Assembly: GCA_029065305.1 (NCBI GenBank)
Contig: JAIEIQ010000058.1
Coordinates: forward strand, 1 to 12,221
DNA: 12,221 nucleotides
Direction: 5' to 3'
From: Oscillospiraceae bacterium
GTDB lineage: Bacteria; Bacillota; Clostridia; Oscillospirales; Oscillospiraceae
The position numbers and the translations under genes were made by a program. The notes below the pieces were generated by a model, which saw nothing but the letters and a program-made list of their open reading frames with translations, ran no database searches and was not told the DNA's origin. Below, piece by piece: positions 1-7,969 of this stretch. Within the stretch, counting starts at the first letter, position 1. Each line of letters begins with the position of its first letter.

Positions 1-46
1 AGGGAACCCCCCTGGGGGGGTTCCCTGCCTCACAGGAGGCAGGGAG
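1..46. other. Two overlapping perfect hairpins upstream of the adhesin gene
   Basis: Bases 1-12 and 15-26 form a perfect 12-bp inverted repeat (AGGGAACCCCCC with its complement; tight loop at 13-14). Bases 23-31 and 36-44 form a second perfect 9-bp stem (CCCTGCCTC/GAGGCAGGG, loop ACAG), extendable by T22-A45 and a T21-G46 wobble. The CCCT at 23-26 belongs to both stems, so one RNA can form only one of them. No T run follows either, so a simple intrinsic terminator is not well supported. They may be the end of an upstream gene or a switching leader for the adhesin. The upstream side is cut by the window edge. Confidence 0.55.
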
Positions 47-101
47 CGGAGCTGACGGCGGCGGAGAGACGCGCTATGGACCGTGTTGTGATGTAAAACC
101 T

Positions 102-126
102 GCCGCCTGCGGGCGGCTGAAAGGAG
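102..126 (+). promoter_or_regulatory. Hairpin next to the ribosome binding site of the adhesin gene
   Basis: GCCGCC (102-107) and GGCGGC (112-117) form a 6-bp GC-only stem with a TGCG loop. It ends 3 bases before the Shine-Dalgarno sequence AAGGAG (121-126), which lies 6 bases before the ATG at 133. The strong ribosome site fixes the start of the giant gene. The adjacent stem could affect ribosome access, but that is inference. No convincing -35/-10 pair was seen between 27 and 101. Confidence 0.5.
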
Positions 127-132
127 ATTTGT

Positions 133-3100
133 ATGAGACAGAAATTGAAGCGGCTGCTGTCCCTGGTGCTGGCGTTCAGCATGACGATGAGTCTGCTGTC
201 GATCAGCGCGTGGGCGACGGAGGGAGATCCCCATGGGGGGCATGAGCATCTGAACGAGGGCGCGCCCATTGATCTTCCCCTCTCTGTTCAGCTCCCGGTG
301 CTGGATGACGCCTCGGAGTTTGGGATGGGAATGAGGGAGATCGCCCTGAACAGCCTGGACGCCGAGCTGGACGCCATGGCCGAGGAGGACCTTTGGTTCG
401 CGGCGGAGTATCTTGAGCTGGAATTGGATGAGGCGGCGGATGCCGGTATGCTCCAGAGCGCCATTAAGGAGCGCCTGACAGCCCACCTGAAAACCTTGGC
501 TGTCGAGGACCTGCTCCCGATGGCGGAGGGCAGCGGGCTGGCGCCCGGTTTTGTGCTGGGCGAAACCCAGGGCAAATGGGGCTCCAGCGACCCGAGCGTG
601 CTGGAGATTGACGGGGAAACCGGTGAAGCCACGCCCCACAAGGAGGGTGTGGTCGATGTTACATTTACTTATGAGCACACCTATCAGGTTCTGACCGAGG
701 CGCCTGAACAGCCGCCCGTCGAGGAAGCGCCTGTGCTCCCCGACAGCGACGGCACTGTTGTCCCGCCCGCGGAGGACGGCGATATGGATGCCGACGCTGA
801 GCCGGATGTGGACGTTGACACGGATACTGACGCTGAGCCGGATGTTGATGTTGACACGGATACCGACGCTGAGCCGGACGTTGACGTTGACACGGATACC
901 GACACGGATCCAGATGTGGACGTCGATACGGATACTGACACCGATCCAGATGTGGACGTCGATACGGATACTGACACGGATCCAGATGTGGACGTCGATA
1001 CGGATACTGACACCGATCCGGATGTGGACGTCGATACGGATACTGACACCGATCCGGATGTGGACGTCGATACGGATACTGACACCGCTCCTGACGTGGA
1101 CGCTGACACGGATACCGACACCGATCCGGAGCCGGACGTGGATGTCGATACGGACGCCGGCGAATCGGCCCCTGCCGATCCCGACGGCGGCAGTCAGGCG
1201 CTCTCCTCCGGGAAAAAGAGCCGCGTGATTGTACGTATGGCAGATGAGGAGGAGACTGATGCCCCCTCTGACGCGGAAGAGGTTCCGGACGATGACAGCG
1301 GCGTGAATGAGAACGACGGCGCTTCGGAGGAGGAGAACGTCGAGGACAACACCGTCGACGCCCAGCCCGAGGAGCCCCGGGAGCCCGTCTATGAGACTGT
1401 TACCGAGACTGTGACCCTCTACTGGCTGGTTGCGGTGCAGAATCATGAGGCGGAGACAGAGGCGACTGGTAATAAAAGCAACCAAAACTATACGGTTGAT
1501 GGCACATGGACTGGCAACTATACAGTGTCCAACGGAAACAATTATACCCTTACCGTGAACGGCACTATGAATGGCTGTGTTATCGTAGAAAAGGGTACTC
1601 TGACGATCAATGGTAGCGGTACAATTGATGGGCAGGGTAATGGCAGTGTTATTACTGTTGGAAACGGGAAGGCAGAGACGACTCCGATAGTTGCAACCGT
1701 TTATCTTGATGGCGGTATTACGATTACCGGTGGTACGGGTACACCGGCTAGGAAAATAATTTTTGATAATAAAGTCTCGGGGCGTCCCGCGTCTAGAGTT
1801 GGCGGTGGCGTGTATGTTGCGGGCGACGGCAAGCTGGTGGTAAAGAACGCAAATATTACTGGAAACCGGGCTGGCGCTGGCGGCGGAATTTTTGTGGATC
1901 TTGCCGGAAATGTTAATGATATCACCGGCGAGAATTTCCCAAAGGATGTCCGCCTTGTTATTAATGGTGGTGTAATCAGCGACAATATAGCGCTGGACGC
2001 GGAAGGCGGCGGTGTTTTCACCCGCGCAGATGCCGAGATTGAGGCCAAAAACGGCAATACTATCGAAATTTATGGAAATAGGACTGAGACAAAAAATGAC
2101 TTGGGCGGCGGCGGCGTCTATGTCAACAACAAAGCAACACTGAAAATTATAGACGCACTTGTTACCGATAACCAGGCCGTGGGCTTGGGCGGCGGCGTAG
2201 CCGGATGCCTCCATGCCGGGATGGTAATCAATACAGATTGCGCGGCCATTTATGGCAACCAGAATTTTGGCAGCGCACAAATTGACCGGCTGGAAATTAT
2301 TGACTATAACAATGAGTGGTCAAATAAAGGGGCTTTTAAGGCCGCTGCGATGGACTTCTTCTCCGCAGGAGCGAGCGTTATCAGCAATAAGATGCTGGGC
2401 GGCGGCGAAGCGAAGTGGAATGGGCAGGTTCTGGAGTTTAATAGGTGCGAACACGAGAGATATAACCACAAAAACTGCTCTCCAACGAAGCCCAGAGTCT
2501 GTCAAAGCTTCACAGCGCATCCCAACAATGAGGCAAGAAATAATGCTGAAAATAAGGCAACAGTAAAAATTTATAACAACTATTCCGCGATGCATGGCGG
2601 CGGTATAGGGTGCAACGGGAATTTGCTGTTTGGCGAAACCGTCACCACGCCCGAGACCTTTAAAATTTATGCAAATGAATTCAAGCTCTCGCTGGAGGCC
2701 ATAAAAACTTTCAATAACGCGAAGCCTGACAGCAACTACACCTTTGAACTGCTGTACGAGGATGAACCGATTGCAACTGTGCAGAATAATGGGAGTACCA
2801 TCAAATTTGAAGATATCAATGTGCCTATTGATCCCGCTGACAAGCGAGAAAAAACGGTTAACTTCATCTTGAGAGAAGTTGACAATGGCGGGAAAAAAGA
2901 TGGCGTGACAATCCATTACGATGAGTCCGAGTACGAGATCTCTGCAACATTTAAGCCGGGCAATACAATAATAAAAGATATCCAAACGAATGTTGGACCC
3001 AATACAGACGTGACAGGTAACGGCACTGCTACGATCAAACAGTATACAACGATCTGGGAGTGCCAAAGCAAGACTGTTACCCGTGTTAAGGACGCAAACG

Positions 3101-6100
3101 GGAACACTGTGGAGGAAAAAGTTGATGGTAAGCCTACCTTCAACAACACCACCAACCGCGAGCTGACCATCACGAAAGAACTCAAAGAACTCGCGGGCAC
3201 CAAGCCTGATGAGACCAAGGACTGGACGTTCAAGGTAACTCTGACTAATGCTGATGGTGAATATCCCTATTTCATCGATGGTGCTGAGATGGGTAAAATC
3301 AGCAGCAGCGGGACGCTGAAGCTGAAGGGTGGGCAATCCGCAACCATCAAGGAGCTGCCTTATAATGCGCAATATGAGGTAGAGGAGATTAATCGGGATC
3401 CCAACTATGAGGTATCTCCCGATAAAGCTGTGGGTACACTGGACGACAATAAAACCGTCACAATCACCAACACCCGCAAGAGCGGTAAGCTGACCGTAAC
3501 AAAAGAGGTTCAAGGGAGCGGCGGCAAAGATAGCTCCTGGGAGTTTGTGCTGAATGTTGAGGGGATGGAAGACAAGAAGTTTACCCTCCCCGAAGGCGAC
3601 AGCTGGACTAAGGAGTTTAACGATCTTCCCGTTGGCGCGGAGTACACGCTGACGGAGACACAGGCCAATCAGGGTTACTACACGACTTTGTTTAATGGGA
3701 AAGTAGTGGAGCACGGCGCTGGTATAATTGTCGAAGGCGATAACACGGCAACTGTCACCAACACCCGTCCCTTCGGCAGTCTGACCGTAGAGAAGGTCCT
3801 CGCCGGCGAGGGCTATAGCACGGACGCGGCTCAGACCTTTACGTTTGATGTGCTGTTTAAGTTCCCCAGCGACCTGACGGAGGAGCAGATCAATAACTTT
3901 GTGCCCGGACTTGAAGAATGTGACAAAAACTATACCTTTGAAGGGGACAAGGTGCTTTCCAAGTATTGCAAGACCGTTACAATTAGCGGTGTGACTATTG
4001 AAGAAGGCAAACAAGAGCTGGTCAGCGAGAGGCTGCCCTACGGTACGGAATACTGGGTCTTCGAGCGGGATGAGACGGCTAACGGCTATAACCAGGTTGA
4101 TGATCGCAATATTTACACCAACCAGCATGGAACTATCGGAAAGGATAACAATAGCGACGTCACGGTCACCGCGACCAACCTCCGCTACAACGGCGACTTA
4201 GCCGTGATGAAAACTGTTGAAGGTGACGGCGGCGATCCGGAGGCCCTGTTTGGATTTACCATCCGGTTCGAGGCGCCCAATGGGGAGGTAATTACAGCTC
4301 CGACCTACACAGTTTACGACAGGGACAACGGAACCGAACCTGTGGAGCCACAGCCGAAAATCGAGAATGTCGGCGACGGCTACATTAAGTTCTCTCTGAC
4401 CCACAATCAGATCATGGTCTTTGACAACCTGCCCAATGGCACGACCTACGGTGTGGGCGAGGACATGGCCTTAGACAGCGCCGATAAGAACGGATATGAG
4501 GTCACAGTGCCTGATGGGGCCATTGATAAGCCTGGCGACATTGTGCTTAAACCCGCTCCGGTCAAGGCTGTACGGCGCGCGATTGCCAGAGCTGCCGACA
4601 ACAGCGCGGATATTGTCAAGCAGGTTGAGGGCACCATTGAGGGTGTGAAGGATGATGACATCAATGAGAATGTCAAGCAGTTTGTCAGCTTCACCAACAA
4701 GCGCGGCGCGGCGTCCCTGGAGATCAGCAAAAAGGTCGTAGGCGACGAAGCCAGCGACGAGTTCCTGAACCGCGAGTGGAAGTTTACCCTCAAGCTGACA
4801 GCCCCGGACGGCAATCCTTTGACGGCGGCTTCCGGCGGCTGGAGCGCTGAAAACAAATGGATGGATTATACCCATATATTTGTTGGCGAGGCTGCGGGGA
4901 GGACGCTTGACACCTTTGATGCAGAAACCGGTATGTTTACCTTCTATTTGAAGAGCGGCGAAAGCATCAAGTTCGACAGACTGCCCGACGGCACCCAGTA
5001 TGAAGTGGCTGAGGTTGACAAGAACGCTCCAGGCTATGAAACGACGGTTGAAAGTGCTCCGGAGCTTTCCGGCACGGTCAATGGCGAGAAGAGCCCTGTT
5101 CTGACTTTCGCCTACACCAACCGCTGGAAGACCGGCAGTTTGACGGTCAACAAGAGCATGGGCGGCGAGGCCCAGGCGGGTGAGACTGTCACCTTTAAGA
5201 TTGATCTTGATCTGAGCGAAGTTAAACTGCTTGAGAATGAGAGGATCACTGCGGATGCGCTTATTGATTGGATCAACAGGGATTCCGGTGTCAACTTCGT
5301 AGCGGAAGGCAATGAAACAGGGAAGTACACCGTCACTGTGGTAAAGGACGTTAAAGCGGACGGAGAGAGCACCAACATTGCTGAACTCAAGAACCTCCCT
5401 GAGGGCACCAAGTATACCATCACGGAGACCACCGAGGCCCTCACGGAGAATGGGTATGAGGTGCTGTACGACAACATTTCCAGTGGAAGCCTGTCCGCCG
5501 ACGGCATAATTGCTGACGGGAATACCAAGGTTGTGGATGTCGAGAACTTCCGGGGGGTTGCGCCTCTGGAGATCACGAAAAATGTCACCGGCACCGCTGT
5601 GGAGAATCGCGGCGAGCAGTTTACCTTCACGGTGAAGCTGACGGTTCCGAAGTCCATCACTAAGGAATGGATGGAGAAGCATGTGGTGCCTGCCGTGACT
5701 AACGGGGCCTACCCTGGCGCCAGCGCCGGCACGCTGACTTACGCTGACGATACCGGCGACGGCTGGCACAACTACACCCTGACGGCGGTGCTGGTCAGCG
5801 GCGCGAAACTCACAATTCCGAACCTGCCTGCCGCCTCCAAGTACACCATTACGGAGGACGCGGCCAACAAGTTCGGATATGTGACCGTGGTCAGCGGTAA
5901 AGAGGGTGCGGAGATCGATTCCATTACAGGCACAGTTTCTGACAAGATTGATAGCTCCAAGAACGGAACAATGCCCAAAGGCGACAGCTTTGCGTATGTC
6001 AACATGCGCAGCGAGGGCGGTCTGTATGTCGCAAAGATGATCGACGGCGACGGGGCGTATGACGACGATCTGTTTGCCTTCAATCTGAAGCTGCGGTCCG

Positions 6101-7728
6101 CCTACGCCGGCAGCGAGACGGAACCCTTCTTCGGACAGAATGGGGGAGAGACTTCCCCGGGCGTGGTAGATGATGAGACTGGCGACAACATGGCCATTGC
6201 CCCGATAAATCCGGAAGACATCTATAACAGCTCGGAGTACTGGTGGAATGCCGATACGCTGGGCAGTGACAGCGAAGTAATCTATAAGATTACGGATTCC
6301 GAGGGCGAGACGGTGGAGCGGAGCGGAGTGCCGCAGACGGGCGCTCTGAATACGCTGTATGATGACGAGACGGAGACATTCCAGTTCTCGCTTCGCGGAG
6401 GGGAGATGTTCTTCGTAACAGGTCTGCCGAACAAGACCCACTACGAGGTGACCGAGAAGGACCACGATTGGAACGGCTACCGCACAACTTCCGCCTCCTC
6501 CGCAGACCTGGAGGCGGGGCTGACGGAGGCGGATACGATTTCCGGAGAGATTATCGGCGGCGCTGACGCAGGCGCGTTTATCTACTACTTCAACCACCGC
6601 GGCACCGGCGAGCTGTCCATCACCAAGGAGCTGCGGGGCAGCGGCGCGGACGCCGGCAGAAGCTGGACCTTCGACGTGGTCCTGCGGGACGCCAACGGCG
6701 CTCCGCTGACCAAGAGCGAGTGGACCACCAACGGCGAGCCCAACGCAATTGAGCTGGACGGCCAGACGGCAACGCTGGAGAACGGCACCATTACCTTCAC
6801 CATGCGGGGCGGCGAGACCCGGACCATCACCGGCCTGCCCAACGGCACCACCTATACCATCACCGAGCGCGAGGCCAACCAGGAGGGCTACGACACATAT
6901 CTGGGCGGCGGCGACGGCTGGACGGGCACCATCGACGAGGCCGGGGAGAAGACCGTCTTCTCCGTAACCGTGGTCAACCAGAGAGATCCCGGCACCCTGA
7001 CTGTCCGCAAGACCGTCACCGGCAACGCCGGCTGGCGCTACCGCGACCGGCTGTTTGACTTCACCGTCGCCCTGGAGGCCGCCCCCGGCGACACCCTGCC
7101 CGCCTTTGTGGAGGTGGAGGGCGGCAGCGATTCCCCCGCTGTGGAGGCTCCCGCCTACACCCAGCTGGAGGTAGTCGACGGCGAAGTGAGCTTCCAGCTG
7201 ATGGACGGCCAGTCCCTGACCATCAAAAACCTGAGCAAGGACACCCACTACACTGTGACGGAGGCGCCTGTAACGGAGTACTACTTTGACGGCGTCACCA
7301 CCGAGGGCGATCTGGAGGGCGTCATTGACCCGGAGGAGACCTTGGGTGCGCGGTTTATCAACCGCTTCTACGAGGAGCCCGGCGACGACGATGACGACGA
7401 TGATGACGATGACGAAACCACTCAGACCTACGAGGAGCCGCCGGAGGAGTACTATCCCGAGCTGCCCGATCCCAACGAGCCGGACAGCCCGGACACCGTG
7501 ACCATTCTGGAGGACGACGTGCCCACCACCTATGTGAAGGTGCCGGATCCTGAGAATGAGGAGGAGTTCGTCTACATCCCCGAGGATGACGTGCCTCTCT
7601 TCGGCTTTGAGATTCCGGAGACCGGCGACAGCGGCCGGACTGTGCTGTGGGCGGCTCTGAGCGCGGTTTCCCTGACGGGAATCGCGGTGCTGAGCCTTCC
7701 CGCCCGGAAGAAGGAAGAGGAGGAGTAA
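133..7728 (+). CDS. Giant LPXTG-like wall-anchored adhesin with beta-helix, FctA-like and ten Cna-B/DUF5979-like domains
   Basis: This is a secreted, multidomain surface protein of 2531 residues, probably an adhesin displayed on the cell wall. The signal peptide covers residues 1-28 (basic start, hydrophobic core, AWA cleavage site). An acidic helical region follows, with a Big2-like motif (WGSSDPSVLEID) near 149-160. Ten 12-residue Asp/Thr repeats occupy 222-341. Residues 453-713 form a Pmp-like right-handed beta-helix with IxxN...GGG(I/V) rungs. A Cys/His insert (772-790) and one more rung (813-827) follow. Residues 848-1008 resemble a streptococcal pilin FctA isopeptide domain (K858, FNNT at 1003). 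Ten prealbumin-like Cna-B/DUF5979-like domains run 1010-2411, each keeping a Lys, a Glu and an Asn. The C-terminus has ten Asp (2418-2427), a Pro/Glu-rich wall-spanning linker, IPETG (2494-2498), a hydrophobic segment (2503-2524) and an RKKEEEE tail. No sortase is nearby, and the ligand cannot be inferred. Domain names rest on motif recognition, not a profile search. Confidence 0.93.
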   Translation: MRQKLKRLLSLVLAFSMTMSLLSISAWATEGDPHGGHEHLNEGAPIDLPLSVQLPVLDDASEFGMGMREIALNSLDAELDAMAEEDLWFAAEYLELELDEAADAGMLQSAIKERLTAHLKTLAVEDLLPMAEGSGLAPGFVLGETQGKWGSSDPSVLEIDGETGEATPHKEGVVDVTFTYEHTYQVLTEAPEQPPVEEAPVLPDSDGTVVPPAEDGDMDADAEPDVDVDTDTDAEPDVDVDTDTDAEPDVDVDTDTDTDPDVDVDTDTDTDPDVDVDTDTDTDPDVDVDTDTDTDPDVDVDTDTDTDPDVDVDTDTDTAPDVDADTDTDTDPEPDVDVDTDAGESAPADPDGGSQALSSGKKSRVIVRMADEEETDAPSDAEEVPDDDSGVNENDGASEEENVEDNTVDAQPEEPREPVYETVTETVTLYWLVAVQNHEAETEATGNKSNQNYTVDGTWTGNYTVSNGNNYTLTVNGTMNGCVIVEKGTLTINGSGTIDGQGNGSVITVGNGKAETTPIVATVYLDGGITITGGTGTPARKIIFDNKVSGRPASRVGGGVYVAGDGKLVVKNANITGNRAGAGGGIFVDLAGNVNDITGENFPKDVRLVINGGVISDNIALDAEGGGVFTRADAEIEAKNGNTIEIYGNRTETKNDLGGGGVYVNNKATLKIIDALVTDNQAVGLGGGVAGCLHAGMVINTDCAAIYGNQNFGSAQIDRLEIIDYNNEWSNKGAFKAAAMDFFSAGASVISNKMLGGGEAKWNGQVLEFNRCEHERYNHKNCSPTKPRVCQSFTAHPNNEARNNAENKATVKIYNNYSAMHGGGIGCNGNLLFGETVTTPETFKIYANEFKLSLEAIKTFNNAKPDSNYTFELLYEDEPIATVQNNGSTIKFEDINVPIDPADKREKTVNFILREVDNGGKKDGVTIHYDESEYEISATFKPGNTIIKDIQTNVGPNTDVTGNGTATIKQYTTIWECQSKTVTRVKDANGNTVEEKVDGKPTFNNTTNRELTITKELKELAGTKPDETKDWTFKVTLTNADGEYPYFIDGAEMGKISSSGTLKLKGGQSATIKELPYNAQYEVEEINRDPNYEVSPDKAVGTLDDNKTVTITNTRKSGKLTVTKEVQGSGGKDSSWEFVLNVEGMEDKKFTLPEGDSWTKEFNDLPVGAEYTLTETQANQGYYTTLFNGKVVEHGAGIIVEGDNTATVTNTRPFGSLTVEKVLAGEGYSTDAAQTFTFDVLFKFPSDLTEEQINNFVPGLEECDKNYTFEGDKVLSKYCKTVTISGVTIEEGKQELVSERLPYGTEYWVFERDETANGYNQVDDRNIYTNQHGTIGKDNNSDVTVTATNLRYNGDLAVMKTVEGDGGDPEALFGFTIRFEAPNGEVITAPTYTVYDRDNGTEPVEPQPKIENVGDGYIKFSLTHNQIMVFDNLPNGTTYGVGEDMALDSADKNGYEVTVPDGAIDKPGDIVLKPAPVKAVRRAIARAADNSADIVKQVEGTIEGVKDDDINENVKQFVSFTNKRGAASLEISKKVVGDEASDEFLNREWKFTLKLTAPDGNPLTAASGGWSAENKWMDYTHIFVGEAAGRTLDTFDAETGMFTFYLKSGESIKFDRLPDGTQYEVAEVDKNAPGYETTVESAPELSGTVNGEKSPVLTFAYTNRWKTGSLTVNKSMGGEAQAGETVTFKIDLDLSEVKLLENERITADALIDWINRDSGVNFVAEGNETGKYTVTVVKDVKADGESTNIAELKNLPEGTKYTITETTEALTENGYEVLYDNISSGSLSADGIIADGNTKVVDVENFRGVAPLEITKNVTGTAVENRGEQFTFTVKLTVPKSITKEWMEKHVVPAVTNGAYPGASAGTLTYADDTGDGWHNYTLTAVLVSGAKLTIPNLPAASKYTITEDAANKFGYVTVVSGKEGAEIDSITGTVSDKIDSSKNGTMPKGDSFAYVNMRSEGGLYVAKMIDGDGAYDDDLFAFNLKLRSAYAGSETEPFFGQNGGETSPGVVDDETGDNMAIAPINPEDIYNSSEYWWNADTLGSDSEVIYKITDSEGETVERSGVPQTGALNTLYDDETETFQFSLRGGEMFFVTGLPNKTHYEVTEKDHDWNGYRTTSASSADLEAGLTEADTISGEIIGGADAGAFIYYFNHRGTGELSITKELRGSGADAGRSWTFDVVLRDANGAPLTKSEWTTNGEPNAIELDGQTATLENGTITFTMRGGETRTITGLPNGTTYTITEREANQEGYDTYLGGGDGWTGTIDEAGEKTVFSVTVVNQRDPGTLTVRKTVTGNAGWRYRDRLFDFTVALEAAPGDTLPAFVEVEGGSDSPAVEAPAYTQLEVVDGEVSFQLMDGQSLTIKNLSKDTHYTVTEAPVTEYYFDGVTTEGDLEGVIDPEETLGARFINRFYEEPGDDDDDDDDDDETTQTYEEPPEEYYPELPDPNEPDSPDTVTILEDDVPTTYVKVPDPENEEEFVYIPEDDVPLFGFEIPETGDSGRTVLWAALSAVSLTGIAVLSLPARKKEEEE
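796..1155 (+). repeat. Ten tandem 36-bp repeats encoding Asp/Thr-rich 12-residue units
   Basis: The units start at 796, 832, 868, 904, 940, 976, 1012, 1048, 1084 and 1120. The first three encode AEPDVDVDTDTD, the next five TDPDVDVDTDTD, and the last two are diverged (TAPDVDADTDTD, then one with an extra Glu-Pro). Units 4-8 are nearly identical at the DNA level, differing only by ACG/ACC and CCA/CCG swaps, which points to recent duplication. Because 36 is a multiple of three, copy-number changes keep the frame. By analogy with staphylococcal Ser-Asp repeats this is probably an extended acidic stalk, possibly calcium-binding or O-glycosylated on Thr; both are inference. Confidence 0.93.
3160..7365 (+). 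repeat. Array of ten Cna-B/SpaA-like (DUF5979-like) domains within the adhesin
   Basis: Each unit starts with a strand such as LTVTK, carries a LPxGTxYxVTE-type motif and ends with a TNTR-like strand. The candidate isopeptide lysines are K1015, K1124, K1221, K1360, K1533, K1674, K1816, K1968, K2165 and K2293. The partner asparagines are N1113, N1210, N1349, N1522, N1663, N1805, N1957, N2154, N2282 and N2410. A Glu occupies the YxxxE position in all ten. Lys-to-Asn spacing ranges from 86 to 186 residues, so loops have been inserted; unit 8 is the largest. In this family such triads form intramolecular Lys-Asn bonds that stiffen the rod. The units are diverged in sequence, not recent copies. 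Confidence 0.82.
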
Positions 7729-7760
7729 TCCTCCGGTCAGGCGGATATTCTGAGACAACC

Positions 7761-7795
7761 GGGGCCCGGACGCAGACGCGTCCGGGCCCCAATTT
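7761..7795 (+). terminator. Strong intrinsic terminator after the adhesin gene
   Basis: A perfect 13-bp GC-rich stem (GGGGCCCGGACGC at 7761-7773 with its complement at 7778-7790, loop AGAC) is followed by AATTTT. It begins 32 bases after the adhesin stop codon and isolates that gene from the MATE operon. Confidence 0.92.
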
Positions 7796-7827
7796 TGCCG
7801 TCATGTACGAAATTCCCATAAAAAGGG

Positions 7828-7861
7828 GGAAAAATCCAAAGGATTTGGGAAAGATTTTTCC
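7828..7861. other. Imperfectly nested AT-rich inverted repeats before the MATE promoter
   Basis: GGAAAAATC (7828-7836) and GATTTTTCC (7853-7861) are perfect 9-bp inverted copies flanked by G and C runs. Nested between them are the small hairpin AAATCC-AAA-GGATTT (7832-7846) and the alternative stem GGAAA/TTTCC (7848-7852 with 7857-7861). The repeat ends 9 bases before the -35 box at 7871. It could be a regulator binding site or a relic; nothing further supports either. Confidence 0.4.
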
Positions 7862-7870
7862 GCCCCGCTC

Positions 7871-7899
7871 TTGCTGTTTGCCCGGGAATATGATATAAC
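7871..7899 (+). promoter_or_regulatory. Extended -10 promoter of the MATE-kinase operon
   Basis: TTGCTG (7871-7876) is separated by 17 bases from TATAAC (7894-7899), and the -10 box is extended by TG at 7891-7892. Transcription would start near 7906. The site overlaps the in-frame TTG at 7871, which argues against translation starting there. Confidence 0.65.
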
Positions 7900-7915
7900 T
7901 TCTATGCCTGTATGG

Positions 7916-7952
7916 CGTGGCGCGCTCCCTGGTGCGCCGCGCCGTGATTTTT
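7916..7952 (+). terminator. Possible attenuator hairpin in the MATE leader
   Basis: CGTGGCGCG (7916-7924) pairs with CGCGCCGTG (7938-7946), nine pairs including two G-T wobbles, with a 13-base loop. A single A and then TTTTT (7948-7952) follow. It lies between the predicted transcription start and the ribosome site of the exporter gene, the arrangement of a leader attenuator. The stem is moderate and no sensor element or leader peptide was recognised. Confidence 0.4.
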
Positions 7953-7969
7953 ACGCGGTGAGGTGTGTT

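Noticed and set aside
684..1121. A Ser/Thr/Val-repeat protein on the - strand across the 36-bp repeats
   Set aside because: Any frame stays open through repeats whose period is a multiple of three; the Asp/Thr frame is continuous with the signal peptide and the rest of the gene.
796..1155. A CRISPR array, considered because of the regular 36-bp periodicity
   Set aside because: The repeats are contiguous with no unique spacers, and they are in-frame coding sequence.
2320..4128. A 602-codon open frame on the - strand opposite the beta-helix region
   Set aside because: It is a shadow of the adhesin; the hydrophobic translation is not organised like a membrane protein and there is no ribosome site.
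6328..6342. VPQTG inside Cna-B-like unit 8, resembling a sortase motif
   Set aside because: No hydrophobic segment or charged tail follows it, and it lies in a loop of a folded domain; the real sorting signal is at the C-terminus.
4471..7758. A very long open frame on the - strand (1095 codons) opposite the adhesin gene
   Set aside because: It is an antisense shadow: it has no ribosome site or recognisable domain, and openness follows from the codon bias of the + strand gene, which has a signal peptide, domain repeats and an anchor.
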